From the NCBI RefSeq assembly GCF_018390695.1, contig NZ_JAHBGF010000036.1, forward strand, positions 434,001-498,000: a stretch of DNA of 64,000 bases, written 5' to 3'. Shown one piece after another: positions 44,157-54,267 of the stretch (positions are counted from its first letter, which is position 1; every line of letters starts with the position of its first letter). The notes beneath the pieces are model-generated. The model was not told the origin of the DNA and did no database searches. It saw only the letters and a program-made list of their open reading frames with translations. The position numbers and the translations under genes are program-made. The stretch comes from Ancylobacter sonchi (GTDB lineage Bacteria; Pseudomonadota; Alphaproteobacteria; Rhizobiales; Xanthobacteraceae).

Positions 44157-44744
44157 ATGGCTGACATAAATGTCTCTCAACCGCCCCACGCCAATGCGGC
44201 GGATCCCGATCCCGCGGCAGCGGGCGCCGCTGTGCCGCGCCCCCAGACCGACCTGATCGAGCTGCTGTTCTTCGCCTATCGCAACTTCGTCAGCGATCCC
44301 GACAAGGTGCTGCAGGGCTTCGGCTTCGGACGGGCGCATCACCGGGTGCTGCACTTCGTCAACCGTCATCCCGGCATGCGGGTGACGGACCTGCTCGACA
44401 TATTGCGCATCACCAAGCAGAGCCTCGGCCGCGTGCTGCGCGAGCTGGTCGACGGCGGCTTCGTCGACAGCCGCGCCGGCTCCTCCGACCGGCGCCAGCG
44501 GCTGCTCTACCTCACGCCCAAGGGCGCGACGCTGGCGCGCGATTTCGTCGCCATCCAGTCGCAGCGCATCGAGCGGGCGCTCGCCGCCTGCTCGCCGGGC
44601 GCGCGCGAGGATGTCCGCCGCTTTCTTGTCGCCATGATCGATCCCGAAGATCAGGCGGCGGCCGAGAAGCTCATCGCCCGCGCCGACCAGGCCGCCCTGT
44701 CCGGCGGGCAGCGGCCCGGCAAGGCGCCCGCCCGGCCCCGCTAG
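44157..44744 (+). CDS. petP: MarR-family regulator (PetP-like)
   Basis: 195-aa winged-helix regulator: helix-turn-helix ITKQSLGRVLRELVDGGFVDSR and wing DRRQRLLYLTPKG. It directly precedes an OmpR-type regulator, the petP-petR order of Rhodobacter, where both are needed for cytochrome bc1 (petABC) expression. A plausible promoter TTGCTT-N17-TATCGT is at 43997-44025. No clear Shine-Dalgarno for ATG 44157. Confidence 0.82.
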   Translation: MADINVSQPPHANAADPDPAAAGAAVPRPQTDLIELLFFAYRNFVSDPDKVLQGFGFGRAHHRVLHFVNRHPGMRVTDLLDILRITKQSLGRVLRELVDGGFVDSRAGSSDRRQRLLYLTPKGATLARDFVAIQSQRIERALAACSPGAREDVRRFLVAMIDPEDQAAAEKLIARADQAALSGGQRPGKAPARPR

Positions 44745-44753
44745 GAGACCTCG

Positions 44754-45494
44754 ATGCTCGACGCCGCCAATCCTGCCCCCGCCGCCGCCCGTCCGCGCAT
44801 GGCGACGCCGGCCGACGACGCCGTCCACCTGCTCATCGTCGACGACGACCGCCGCATCCGCGACCTGCTCTCGCGCTTCCTGTCCGAGCATGGCTACCGG
44901 GTGACGACGGCCGAATCGGCGGACGACGCCCGCGGCCGCCTCGCCGGCCTCACCTTCGACCTGCTGATCCTCGACGTGATGATGCCCGGCATGAGCGGGC
45001 TCGACCTCGCCCGGCTGGTGCGCACCGAATCCGGCGTGCCGATCCTCATGCTCACCGCCCGTTCGGAGACCGAGGACCGCATCAAGGGGCTGGAGATCGG
45101 CGCCGACGACTATCTCGCCAAGCCGTTCGAGCCGCGCGAGCTGCTGCTGCGCATCAACAACATCCTGAAGCGCGCCTCGGTCCCGCCGGCGCAGGCCATC
45201 GAATCTCTGCGCTTCGGGCCGTTCGTGTTCCATCTGGAGCGCGGCGAGCTGACCCGCGACGGTGAGCTCGTCCGCCTCACCGACCGCGAGCGCGACATGC
45301 TGCGCGTGCTCGGCGAGCGCCCCGGCGAGACGGTGCCGCGGCAGGCGCTGGTGGCGCCGGGCATCTCCGCCGGCGACCGTGCCGTCGACGTGCAGGTCAA
45401 CCGGCTGCGCCGCAAGATCGAGCGCGACCCGGCCAATCCCGCCTATCTGCAGACGGTGCGCGGCCTCGGCTACCGGCTGGTCGTGGCGCCTTGA
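44754..45494 (+). CDS. petR: OmpR-type response regulator (PetR-like)
   Basis: 246 aa: receiver domain (Asp30-32 pocket, phospho-Asp74 in LILDVMMPG, Lys in YLAKPF) and a winged-helix output domain (LTDRERDMLRVLGERPGE, NRLRRKIERDPANPAYLQTVRGLGYRL). Nine bases after petP; TTGA overlap with the kinase. Probable regulator of the bc1 operon seen at the end of the window, about 17 kb away. Confidence 0.88.
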   Translation: MLDAANPAPAAARPRMATPADDAVHLLIVDDDRRIRDLLSRFLSEHGYRVTTAESADDARGRLAGLTFDLLILDVMMPGMSGLDLARLVRTESGVPILMLTARSETEDRIKGLEIGADDYLAKPFEPRELLLRINNILKRASVPPAQAIESLRFGPFVFHLERGELTRDGELVRLTDRERDMLRVLGERPGETVPRQALVAPGISAGDRAVDVQVNRLRRKIERDPANPAYLQTVRGLGYRLVVAP

Positions 45495-46990
45495 GCCTGC
45501 TCGACGATCAGCGGCTCGGCGCCGCCCGGCACTTCCTGCGCGATCTCGGCGCGCGCCTGCGGGCGAACAATGCGCGCCTCGCCGCCGGCATCAGCCGGGT
45601 CATGCCCGGCAGCGCCCATTCCGCCTGGGGTGCCCTGTGCGGCGCCAATGCCCGCATGCGCGAGAGCAACGCCCGCTTCGGCTCGTGGTTCAACCGGGTC
45701 ATGCCGAAGGGGCTCTATGCCCGCTCGCTGATCATCATCGTCACGCCGATGGTGATCCTGCAATCGGTTCTGGCCTTCGTGTTCATGGAGCGCCACTACA
45801 ACACCGTCACCCGGCGGCTCTCCGCCGCGGTGTCGCAGGACATCTCCGCCGTCGCCGACCTCGCCGTCGCCTTCCCCACCGCGGAGGGCCGCGAGCGCGT
45901 GCGGCAGATCGCCCAGTCGACCATGGGCCTGTCGGTCGACTTCCTGCCGGACGAGCACCTGCCGCCGCCGGGGCCGAAGCCGTTCTTCTCGATCCTCGAT
46001 TCCAACTTCACCGGCGAGTTGAGCAAGCGGCTGCGCCGGCCGTTCTGGACCGACACGGTCGGCAATTCCAGCCTCATCGAGGTGCGCATCCAGTTCGACG
46101 ACATGGTAATGCGGATCTTCGCCCGCCGCAGCCAGGCCTATCTGTCGAACTCGCACATCTTCCTGGTGTGGATGGTCGGCACCTCGCTGGTGCTGCTGGC
46201 GGTCGCCATCCTGTTCCTGCGCAACCAGATCAAGCCGATCGAGGCGTTGGCCGACGCCGCCATCGCCTTTGGCAAGGGCCGCGACGTCACCGGCTTCCGG
46301 CCACGCGGCGCCCGCGAGGTGCGCGGCGCGGCGCTGGCCTTCCTGGAGATGCGGCGGCGCATCGAGCGGCAGATCGAGCAGCGCACCACCATGCTGGCCG
46401 GCGTCAGCCACGACATGCGCACCATCCTCACCCGCTTCAAGCTGGAACTCGCCTTCATGGACGAGCGGGAGACCGAGGCGCTGCGCAAGGATGTCGACGA
46501 GCTGCAGAGCATGCTCGAGGCCTATCTCGCCTTCGCGCGCGACGACATGGGCGAACCGCCGGTGCTCACCGACATCGCCCGCCTCATCGAGGAAGCCCGC
46601 GTCAATGGCGAGCGCCATGGCGCCGCCGTCGCCAGCTCCTTCGCCGGCGACCCGATGGTGACACTGCGGCCGGATGCCTTCCGCCGCTGCCTCGCCAATC
46701 TCGTCGCCAATGGCTGGCGCTATGCCGGCCGCATCGACATCAACGGCACCCGCGCCGAGCGCTGGCTGATCGTCGCGGTGGACGATGACGGGCCGGGCAT
46801 CCCGCCGGAGCGGCGCGAGGAAGTGTTCCGGCCGTTCTTCCGGCTGGACGAGGCGCGCAACCAGGATGCCGGCGGGTCCGGCCTCGGCCTCACCATCGCG
46901 CGCGACGCGGCGCGCGCGCATGGCGGCGACGTCACGCTCGGCGACAGCCCGCTCGGCGGGCTGCGGGCGACCATCCGCATTCCGGTGTGA
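45491..46990 (+). CDS. EnvZ-like sensor histidine kinase
   Basis: 499 aa from a TTG at 45491 that overlaps the petR stop (TTGA); an ATG at 45602 is the alternative. Two membrane helices (about residues 78-98 and 216-238) flank a periplasmic loop, then HAMP, HisKA with His307 (VSHDMRTILTR) and ATPase (DDGPGIP, GSGLGLTIARDAARAHGG). Partner of the PetR-like regulator by position. Confidence 0.9.
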   Translation: MSLLDDQRLGAARHFLRDLGARLRANNARLAAGISRVMPGSAHSAWGALCGANARMRESNARFGSWFNRVMPKGLYARSLIIIVTPMVILQSVLAFVFMERHYNTVTRRLSAAVSQDISAVADLAVAFPTAEGRERVRQIAQSTMGLSVDFLPDEHLPPPGPKPFFSILDSNFTGELSKRLRRPFWTDTVGNSSLIEVRIQFDDMVMRIFARRSQAYLSNSHIFLVWMVGTSLVLLAVAILFLRNQIKPIEALADAAIAFGKGRDVTGFRPRGAREVRGAALAFLEMRRRIERQIEQRTTMLAGVSHDMRTILTRFKLELAFMDERETEALRKDVDELQSMLEAYLAFARDDMGEPPVLTDIARLIEEARVNGERHGAAVASSFAGDPMVTLRPDAFRRCLANLVANGWRYAGRIDINGTRAERWLIVAVDDDGPGIPPERREEVFRPFFRLDEARNQDAGGSGLGLTIARDAARAHGGDVTLGDSPLGGLRATIRIPV

Positions 46991-46996
46991 AGCCTC

Positions 46997-47620
46997 TCAG
47001 CCGCGCTGCAAGGCGAGGCGGGCGCCGAGCCCGATCAGCAGTGTGCCGCCGATCCGCCCCGCCCAGGCCCGCAGCCGGCCGGACCGGCTCAACCGCCGCG
47101 TGATCGCGCCCGCCAGTCCCACGCAGACGAGGTCGGCCGAGGTGAACATGAGGTTGACCGCCGTGCCGAGCACCAGCAATTGCAGCCACAACGGAAAGGC
47201 GGCGGCCGCATCGGTGAACTGCGGCAGAAAGGCGAGAAAGAAGATCGCCGTCTTGGGGTTGAGCACCTCGACGGTCACGCTCTGCAGGAAGGCCCGCCGC
47301 CCCGAGGCTTCCGGGACCACCCCGTCTGCCGTCTCGCGCCGGAACATCATCCGCAGGCCGAGCCAGACGAGATAGGCGGCGCCGGCGAGCTTCACCGCCA
47401 GATAGAGCGGCGGCACCGCCTCGAACAGCACGGAAAGCCCGAGCGATGCGGCGATCACATGCGCATAGCCGCCGAGATGGATGCCCAGCGCCGCCATCAG
47501 CCCGGCACGCCGGCCGCGCGCCAATGTCTGCGCCGAGGCGTAGAGCATGGCCGGGCCGGGCACATAGGCGTAGATCGCCGCGGCGGCGAGGAAGGCGAGC
47601 AGCACCTCCGCCGGGGGCAT
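46997..47620 (-). CDS. LysE/RhtB-family amino-acid exporter
   Basis: 207 aa, six hydrophobic helices, N-terminal PGPAMLYASAQTLARGRRAG motif and LNPKTAIFFLAFLPQF typical of LysE/RhtB. Exports an amino acid or homoserine lactone-like compound; substrate unknown. Convergent with the kinase gene. Confidence 0.92.
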   Translation of the reverse strand: MPPAEVLLAFLAAAAIYAYVPGPAMLYASAQTLARGRRAGLMAALGIHLGGYAHVIAASLGLSVLFEAVPPLYLAVKLAGAAYLVWLGLRMMFRRETADGVVPEASGRRAFLQSVTVEVLNPKTAIFFLAFLPQFTDAAAAFPLWLQLLVLGTAVNLMFTSADLVCVGLAGAITRRLSRSGRLRAWAGRIGGTLLIGLGARLALQRG

Positions 47621-47627
47621 GCCGGCC

Positions 47628-47981
47628 TCAGAACAGCCGGGCGCCGTTCGGCACCTCGCGATCGGGGGCGAATAGCACCACCGCGCCGTTCTCGTCCGGG
47701 AAGCCGAGGGTCAGCACCTCCGACATGACCGGCCCGATCTGGCGCGGCGGGAAGTTCACCACCGCCGCCACCTGCCGGCCGACGAGATCCTCCGGCGCAT
47801 AGTGCACGGTGATCTGCGCCGTGGACTTCCTCACCCCGACATGCGGGCCGAAGTCGATGATCAGCTTCAGCGCCGGCTTGCGCGCCTCCGGGAAGGCCTC
47901 GGCCTGGATGATGGTGCCGACCCGGACGTCGACCTTCAGGAAATCGCCGATGTCGATGGTCGCGGCGGGTGCAAGGCTCAT
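47628..47981 (-). CDS. csaA: tRNA-binding domain protein CsaA
   Basis: 117-aa OB-fold tRNA-binding domain ([47 protein letters not shown]), the stand-alone CsaA form thought to act as an export-related chaperone. Eight bases upstream of the lysE-type gene, same strand. Confidence 0.93.
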   Translation of the reverse strand: MSLAPAATIDIGDFLKVDVRVGTIIQAEAFPEARKPALKLIIDFGPHVGVRKSTAQITVHYAPEDLVGRQVAAVVNFPPRQIGPVMSEVLTLGFPDENGAVVLFAPDREVPNGARLF

Positions 47982-48019
47982 GACGTCCTCCCTCGGGATC
48001 GATCGTGGCGGCGGCGGGT

Positions 48020-48844
48020 TCAGCCCGCCAGCTCGCGCGAGCGGCGGGCAGCGGCGGCGACCGCCTCGGTGAGCAACGGGCCGAACCCCTTCGCTTCGTC
48101 CATCAGCACCGCCAGCGCCGCCGCCGTGGTGCCGTTCGGCGAGGTGACGTTCTTGCGCAGTTGCGCCGGGTCGATGCCGGTGCGGGCGATCAGCTCGCCG
48201 GCACCGGCGACGGTGGCGCGCGCCAGCCGATCGGCCATGTCGGCCGGCAGCCCGGCCCGGGCACCCGCCTCCGCCAGCGCCTCGGCGAGCAGGAACACAT
48301 AGGCCGGCCCGGAGCCCGACACCGCGGTGGCGACGTCGATCAGTTCCTCGCGCTCCACCCATTCGCAGCCGCCGGTGGCCTTGAGCAGCGCATCGGCGAT
48401 GCGCATCTGCTCGGGCGAGACGGAGCCGTTCGGCACCGCCACCGTCACGCCGCGCCCGATCGCCGCCGGGGTATTGGGGATCGAGCGCACCACCGCCGTG
48501 CCCGGCGCGAAATGGCTTTCGAGGAAGGCCAGCGTGCGCCCCGCCATCACCGAGACCACCAGCGTGTCCGGCCCGGCGAGCGGCTGCACCTTGGCGAGCA
48601 CGTCCGGAGCCACCTGCGGCTTCACGGCGAGCAGCATCACCGCCGGCACGCCGCCATTGAGCGGGTTCAGCGCCACGCCGCGCGCTTCCAGCATGGCGGC
48701 CACTTCCGGTGGCGGGCCGGGATCGAGCACCGCGATGCGCGCCGGCTCCAGCCCGAGGCCGACCCAGCCTTCGAGCATGGCGCCGCCCATCTTGCCGGCG
48801 CCCACCAGCAGGACCCGGCCGGGAATATCGGAAAGAACTGCCAT
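48020..48844 (-). CDS. proC: Pyrroline-5-carboxylate reductase
   Basis: 274-aa NAD(P)H enzyme for the last step of proline synthesis. N-terminal [17 protein letters not shown]ossmann loop, [13 protein letters not shown], and the C-terminal [19 protein letters not shown] block are intact. Start 48844 (MAVLSDI) with upstream GAGGCGAAGCG. Confidence 0.96.
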   Translation of the reverse strand: MAVLSDIPGRVLLVGAGKMGGAMLEGWVGLGLEPARIAVLDPGPPPEVAAMLEARGVALNPLNGGVPAVMLLAVKPQVAPDVLAKVQPLAGPDTLVVSVMAGRTLAFLESHFAPGTAVVRSIPNTPAAIGRGVTVAVPNGSVSPEQMRIADALLKATGGCEWVEREELIDVATAVSGSGPAYVFLLAEALAEAGARAGLPADMADRLARATVAGAGELIARTGIDPAQLRKNVTSPNGTTAAALAVLMDEAKGFGPLLTEAVAAAARRSRELAG

Positions 48845-48976
48845 CGCTTCGCCTCGCACCTCTGCACCGCCCGAGCGGTATCGCGCGACGGTTTAGCGGA
48901 TTCGCGCGCGGGATGCTGCCCCGTCCTCGCGGCCCGCCCCGCCGCCGTTACGCGCCGACGGCGGGATGCCGCTAGG

Positions 48977-49474
48977 CTACGCCTCGCCGATGGTCTCGAA
49001 CAGCGTGGCGTCCATCGCCTCGCGCGCCGACTTGCCGGCCCAGACCACGAACTGGAACGCCGGGAAATAGCGCTCCACCGCCTCCACCGCGACTTCCATC
49101 AGCACTTCGCACTGGCGGTCGGTCGCCTCGGCGCCGGCGAGCAGCAGCGCGTGGCGGAACATGATCACGCCCTCCTTCGACCACAGATCGAAATGACCGA
49201 CCCACATCTGCTCGTTGATCAGCGAGAGCAGGCGCAGCACCTCGTTCTTGCGCTTCTCCGGGACCTTGAGGTCGAAGGCGCAGGCGATGTGCAGCGCCTC
49301 CACCTCGTCCATCCACTGGAAGGAGACGTGGCAATCGGTCCACCGCCCCTCCACCGAGATGGTGATCTCGTCCTCGGCGGAACGCTCGAACGACCATTCG
49401 TTCAGCGCGGCCATCCGCTCGACGAGATCGAGCGGGTTGGCCCGGGTGTCGGCTTCGAAATCGGTATAGGTCAT
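48977..49474 (-). CDS. YbjN-domain protein
   Basis: 165-aa protein of the YbjN (DUF1790) fold related to type III chaperone-like domains; contains NEWSFERSAEDEITISVEGRW and VGHFDLWSKEGVIMFRHALLLAG. Function unknown; frequently next to proC in this order. ATG 49474. Confidence 0.9.
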   Translation of the reverse strand: MTYTDFEADTRANPLDLVERMAALNEWSFERSAEDEITISVEGRWTDCHVSFQWMDEVEALHIACAFDLKVPEKRKNEVLRLLSLINEQMWVGHFDLWSKEGVIMFRHALLLAGAEATDRQCEVLMEVAVEAVERYFPAFQFVVWAGKSAREAMDATLFETIGEA

Positions 49475-49706
49475 GCTCGACCTCGCGAGGCTGGGACGCG
49501 GGAGGGGGTCGAACGCACGCAACGCGACTATCAGGCGGCGGCTCTCTCGTCCTGAGAACGAATCGCCGTGATCCGACTATATCGCGCTGAATCCGTACCT
49601 CGCTACGACCGTTCGTGGGTGACCGCCTCTCGACGGCCAATAGCTAGTAAGGTGTCAGGGATTCGCCGGGCGCCGCAAGCATGGTGGCCCGGCGTCCACA
49701 GCGCCC

Positions 49707-49973
49707 TCACTCGGGGGTTTCGAGCTTGGCGAGCCGGGCTTCCAGCGCGGCGATGCGCGCTTCAAGCGCCTCGTTCTCCTCGCGGGCGGCGGCGGCGAGG
49801 TCCTTCACCGTGTCGAACTCCTCGCGCGTCACCACGTCGAGCTCGCGCAGGATGCGCTCGGCCTGGGCGCGCATCACCGTCTCGGCCTCGCGCCGCACGC
49901 CGGTGGCGACGCCGGCGGCATCGTTCATCAGCTTCGCGAAGTCATCAAAGATGCGGCTCGTGGTCTGGGTCAT
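49707..49973 (-). CDS. ubiK: Ubiquinone biosynthesis accessory factor UbiK
   Basis: 88-aa BMFP-domain protein (DUF526): N-terminal amphipathic helix RIFDDFAKLMNDAAGVATG and a C-terminal coiled coil (ENEALEARIAALEARLAKLE). UbiK helps aerobic ubiquinone synthesis and binds lipids. Divergent from lgt. Confidence 0.92.
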   Translation of the reverse strand: MTQTTSRIFDDFAKLMNDAAGVATGVRREAETVMRAQAERILRELDVVTREEFDTVKDLAAAAREENEALEARIAALEARLAKLETPE

Positions 49974-50247
49974 GTCACTTCTCTCCCGGCTTGACGCCTC
50001 TCAATGAACAATGGGGCGCAAGGCCCCACACCGCAAGGGCGCGGCCGCCGTCTCGCCCGTGTTCCACATGTCGGGAGGCCATTGTCCGGCAAGCCTTGGC
50101 GGCGTCCGCACCGTTCGCCGGTCTCGACGTCGCATCGCCGGCCTTGATCCTGTCACGCGAGGGGGGCAAGACCGTGACGGTGCCGGAGCCGTGCGAGTCG
50201 TGTCGCGGCCGGTCGCGCCGCCACGGGTCCCCGAGTCCGGACACTTC

Positions 50248-51102
50248 ATGCTGATCGCGACGCCGCCGCTCCTCGCCCTTCCCTTCCCGGCCATCGATCC
50301 GGTGCTGGTCCAGCTCGGTCCCTTCGCGATCCGCTGGTACGCGCTCGCCTATGTCGCCGGCCTGCTGCTGGGCTGGTGGCTGGCCAAGAAGCTCTGCGCC
50401 ACGCCGGCCTTGTGGGGCGGCAAGGCGGCCATCGCGCCGGAGGAGTTCGACGATGCCGTGGTGTGGGTGGCGTTCGGCGTCATCCTCGGCGGGCGCATCG
50501 GCTATGTGCTGTTCTACAACCTGCCCTATTACGCGTCCCACCCCATGGAGGCGCTCACCGTCTGGCACGGCGGCATGTCGTTTCATGGCGGCTTCCTAGG
50601 CTCCATCCTCGCCATGGCGCTGTTCTGCCGCCGCCGCGGCCTGCCGCTGATGTCGATGCTGGACATCGCCGCCGCGGTAGTGCCGATCGGCCTGTTTCTT
50701 GGCCGCCTCGCCAATTTCATCAATGGCGAGCTGTGGGGCCGGGTCACCGACGTGCCCTGGGCCATGGTGTTCCCGACCGGCGGCCCGGAGCCGCGCCATC
50801 CCAGCCAGCTCTACGAGGCGGCGCTGGAAGGCGTCATCATCTTCGTCGTCCTGCAGATCGCCATCCATGCCTATAAGGCGCTGGCCCGGCCGGGCATCGT
50901 CGGTGGCCTGTTCGTCATGCTCTACGGCGTCTCGCGCATCATCGTGGAGTTCGTCCGCGAGCCCGATGCCCAGCTCGGCTATCTCTATGGTGGCTGGCTG
51001 ACCATGGGCATGCTGCTGTCGCTGCCCATGGTGCTGTTCGGCGCCTGGCTCGCCTGGCATTCGGCGCGCCGCCCGCCGCTGAACCAGCGCGCCCGCGCAT
51101 GA
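50248..51102 (+). CDS. lgt: Prolipoprotein diacylglyceryl transferase
   Basis: 284-aa inner-membrane enzyme adding diacylglycerol to the lipobox Cys. Contains [22 protein letters not shown] and [14 protein letters not shown] signature, with HPSQLYEA and seven helices. Start ATG 50248. First gene of an overlapping operon (ATGA with midA). Confidence 0.96.
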   Translation: MLIATPPLLALPFPAIDPVLVQLGPFAIRWYALAYVAGLLLGWWLAKKLCATPALWGGKAAIAPEEFDDAVVWVAFGVILGGRIGYVLFYNLPYYASHPMEALTVWHGGMSFHGGFLGSILAMALFCRRRGLPLMSMLDIAAAVVPIGLFLGRLANFINGELWGRVTDVPWAMVFPTGGPEPRHPSQLYEAALEGVIIFVVLQIAIHAYKALARPGIVGGLFVMLYGVSRIIVEFVREPDAQLGYLYGGWLTMGMLLSLPMVLFGAWLAWHSARRPPLNQRARA

Positions 51103-52235
51103 GCGAGGCGCCGACCCCGCTCGTCCCGAAGCTCGCCGCCCGCATCGCCGCCGACGGCCCGCTGACCGTCGCCGATTACATGGCCGAATGCCTGTTCCAT
51201 CCGCACCATGGCTACTACTCCACCCGCGAGCCCTTCGGCAGCCAAGGCGACTTCGTCACCGCGCCGGAGATCAGCCAGATGTTCGGCGAACTGATCGGGC
51301 TGTGGGCCGCCGACACATGGATGCGCTTCGGCGCGCCCTCCTCCTTCGTGTTCGCCGAGCTCGGTCCCGGCCGCGGCACGCTGATGGCCGATGCCCTGCG
51401 CGCCACCCGCATCGTCCCCGGCTTCCTCGACGCCGCCCGCCTCGTGCTGGTCGAGGCCTCGCCCCGCCTGCGCGAGATCCAGAAAGCGGCGCTCCCCGGC
51501 CACGCGGTCGAATGGGCCGACCGCGTCGAGGACCTGCCGGCCGGGCCGCTCGTCCTCGTCGCCAATGAACTCGTCGACGCGCTGCCGATCCGCCAGTTCG
51601 TCCGCACGCCGGAGGGCATCGCCGAGCGCATGGTCGGGCTCGATGCCGAGGACGCCCTCGCCTTCGGCCTGCGCCCCGGCGCCCGCCTCGACACCGCCGA
51701 CGAGCGCCGGCTGCTCGCCGCCCCGCCCGGTGCCCTGCTGGAAATCTGCCCGCTCGGCCAGAGCATCGCCGCCCATCTCGGCGCCCGCCTTGCCCGTGAC
51801 GGCGGTGCGGCGCTGTTCGTCGACTACGGACATGCCGGCGCGAATGAGCCCGCCGGCGGCTTTGGCGACACGCTGCAGGCGCTGCGCGCCCATGCCTATG
51901 ATCCGCCGCTCGCCCATCCCGGCGAGGCCGACCTCACCGCCCATGTCGATTTTGCCGCCCTGGCCAGCGCCGCGCGACGCCACGGCGCGCGCGCCTTTGG
52001 CCCCATCGGTCAGGGCATCCTGCTGGAACGGCTCGGCCTCCATGCCCGCGCGGAGCGGCTGAAGCGCAACGCCGCGCCGGAAGCGGCAGCCGCCGTCGAT
52101 GCCGCCGCGCGCCGCCTCGCCGGCACCGGCGAGAACGAGATGGGCACCCTCTTCAAGGCGCTCGCGCTGGTGCATCCTGCGCTTGGCGCCCCGGCGGGAT
52201 TCGCGCCGGAAGACGAATTCGGAGGTTCCGCATGA
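51099..52235 (+). CDS. MidA/NDUFAF7-type SAM methyltransferase
   Basis: 378-aa DUF185 methyltransferase: N-terminal [25 protein letters not shown] loop [19 protein letters not shown]-like segment [13 protein letters not shown]. The mitochondrial relative methylates a complex I subunit; this bacterial form has no proven target. Overlaps both neighbours by ATGA. Confidence 0.92.
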   Translation: MSEAPTPLVPKLAARIAADGPLTVADYMAECLFHPHHGYYSTREPFGSQGDFVTAPEISQMFGELIGLWAADTWMRFGAPSSFVFAELGPGRGTLMADALRATRIVPGFLDAARLVLVEASPRLREIQKAALPGHAVEWADRVEDLPAGPLVLVANELVDALPIRQFVRTPEGIAERMVGLDAEDALAFGLRPGARLDTADERRLLAAPPGALLEICPLGQSIAAHLGARLARDGGAALFVDYGHAGANEPAGGFGDTLQALRAHAYDPPLAHPGEADLTAHVDFAALASAARRHGARAFGPIGQGILLERLGLHARAERLKRNAAPEAAAAVDAAARRLAGTGENEMGTLFKALALVHPALGAPAGFAPEDEFGGSA

Positions 52236-52996
52236 AGGTCGAATCCCCCGCGCTCAAGGCGCTGCCCGGCATCCGCCACGCCTTCTTCACCCGCGAGGGC
52301 GGCGTGTCGGAGGGCATCTATGCCGGTCTCAACGGCGGCACCGGCTCCAACGACGTGCCGGAGAACGTCGTCGAGAACCGCGCCCGCATGGCCGGAGCGC
52401 TCGGCGTGCCGGCAACGCACCTGCTCACCTGCTGGCAGATCCACTCGCCGGATTGCCTCGTCGCCCGCGTGCCGTGGCAGGAGCGCCCCAAGGCCGACGC
52501 CGTGGCGACCGATACGCCCGGCATCGCCGTCGGCGTCGCCATCGCCGATTGCGGCCCGGTGCTGTTTGCGGATGCGCAGGCCGGCGTCGTCGGCGCCGCC
52601 CATGCCGGCTGGAAGGGCGCGGTCGGCGGCGTGCTGGATGCGACCCTCGCCCGCATGGAGGAACTCGGCGCCCGGCGCGAGCGCGTCGTCGCCGCCATCG
52701 GCCCGCTGATCCGCCAGCCGAGCTACGAGGTCGGCCCGGAATTCGTCGCCAACCTCACCGCCCTCGACGCCGGCAATGCCCGCTTCCTCGCGCCGTCCGA
52801 GCGGGACGGCCACGCCATGTTCGACCTGCCCGGCTACATCGCCGCCCGGCTCACCCGCCTCGGCGTCGGCACCGTCGACGATCTCGGCCTCGACACCTAT
52901 TCCGACGCCGACCGCTTCTATTCCTATCGTCGCGCCACCCATCGCGGCGAGCCCGATTACGGCCGGCTGATCGCCGCCATCACCCTGGTGCCCTGA
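52232..52996 (+). CDS. pgeF: Peptidoglycan editing factor PgeF (laccase-domain)
   Basis: 254-aa YfiH-family multicopper-oxidase-like domain, now known to correct muropeptide errors (removes misplaced serine). Metal ligands: WQIHSPD, IADCGPVLF, AAHAGWKG; also DADRFYSYRR near the end. Overlaps midA by four bases, precedes the M24 gene. Confidence 0.93.
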   Translation: MKVESPALKALPGIRHAFFTREGGVSEGIYAGLNGGTGSNDVPENVVENRARMAGALGVPATHLLTCWQIHSPDCLVARVPWQERPKADAVATDTPGIAVGVAIADCGPVLFADAQAGVVGAAHAGWKGAVGGVLDATLARMEELGARRERVVAAIGPLIRQPSYEVGPEFVANLTALDAGNARFLAPSERDGHAMFDLPGYIAARLTRLGVGTVDDLGLDTYSDADRFYSYRRATHRGEPDYGRLIAAITLVP

Positions 52997-52999
52997 GCC

Positions 53000-54172
53000 A
53001 TGAGCCTGCATTTCACCGCCCTGGAATTTGCGCGCCGCAAGAACCGCCTGCTGGCGGAGATGGCCGAGCGCCAGCTCGACGGAATGCTGATGTTCCAGCA
53101 GGAATCGATGTACTGGCTCACCGGCTACGACACGTTCGGCTTCTGCTTCTTCCAGTCGCTGTGGCTCGGCATCGACGGCCGGATCGCCCTGCTCACCCGC
53201 TCGGCGGACCTCAGGCAGGCGCAGCATACCTCGCTGATCGAGGATATCCGCGTCTGGCGCGATTCCGCCCATTCGACCCCGCAGCAGCAATTGCGCGACA
53301 TGGTCGCCGACCTCGCGGGCTCAGAGGTCGGCCGCCCCTCCCCCCGCATCGGCGTCGAATATGACAGCTACGGCCTCACCGCCGCCAATGGCCGCAAGCT
53401 CGACGCTGCCTTCGACGGCTTCGCCGTGCTGTCCGACACCTCCGGCCTCGTCGACTATCTGCGCGCCGTGAAGTCGGAAGAGGAGATCTTCTACGTCCGC
53501 AAGGCCGGCCAGCTGGCGCTCGACGCCCGGCAGGCCGCCATCGAGCTGGTCGCCCCCGGCGTCGACGAGGGCGAGGTACTCGCCGCCATGCAGGGCGCCG
53601 TCTTCAAGGGCGGCGGCGACTATCCCGGCAACGAATTCATCATCGGCTCCGCCCGCGACGCCCTGCTCTGCCGCTACAAGTCCGGCCGACGCCGCCTCGA
53701 CGCCCGCGACCAGATCACCCTCGAATGGGCCGGCGCCTACCGCCGCTACCATGCGGCGATGATGGAGACCGTGCTGGTCGGCGAGCCCTATGACCGTCAT
53801 ATCGACCTGTTCAACGCCGCGAGGCTGGCGCTGGAGGCCTGCGCGCGCCACATCGTCCCCGGCCGCACCGCCGGCGAGGTGTTCGCCGCCCATAGCGAGG
53901 TGATGGACGGCCACGGCCTCGCCGAGCACCGGCTGGCCGCCTGCGGCTATTCGCTGGGCGCCAAGTTCACTCCCTCCTGGATGGACCCGCCGATGTTCTA
54001 CGAGGCCAATCCCTGGGTGCTGGAGCCGGGCATGGTGATGTTCGCCCACATGATCCTGATGGACAGCGCCAGCGAGACGGCCATGTGCCTCGGCCGGACC
54101 TATCTGGTCACCGTTAACGGTAACGAGCCGTTAACGGGCGCCCCTCTGGACCTCATCGTTAATAACCGTTAA
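53000..54172 (+). CDS. M24-family creatinase/ectoine-hydrolase-like protein without metal ligands
   Basis: 390 aa with the creatinase N domain and a pita-bread M24 fold. The five metal ligands of aminopeptidase P-type enzymes are all changed: LEWAGAYRRYHAAMMET has Glu/Ala for Asp/Asp, ACGYSLGAKF lacks the His, and VMFAHMILM has His for Glu. This is the metal-free pattern of creatinase and the DoeA/EutD ectoine hydrolases, so hydrolysis of a small C-N compound rather than Xaa-Pro peptide is likely. Three bases after pgeF, closing the operon. Confidence 0.88.
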   Translation: MSLHFTALEFARRKNRLLAEMAERQLDGMLMFQQESMYWLTGYDTFGFCFFQSLWLGIDGRIALLTRSADLRQAQHTSLIEDIRVWRDSAHSTPQQQLRDMVADLAGSEVGRPSPRIGVEYDSYGLTAANGRKLDAAFDGFAVLSDTSGLVDYLRAVKSEEEIFYVRKAGQLALDARQAAIELVAPGVDEGEVLAAMQGAVFKGGGDYPGNEFIIGSARDALLCRYKSGRRRLDARDQITLEWAGAYRRYHAAMMETVLVGEPYDRHIDLFNAARLALEACARHIVPGRTAGEVFAAHSEVMDGHGLAEHRLAACGYSLGAKFTPSWMDPPMFYEANPWVLEPGMVMFAHMILMDSASETAMCLGRTYLVTVNGNEPLTGAPLDLIVNNR

Positions 54173-54267
54173 CGATTTGCCCCGGATGTGCCGGCGACGG
54201 CGCGGCCGCGCCGGTCTGATTCGGCACGGACACGCGCAGCGACCGGCCCTCAAGGGGACGGCGCTTG

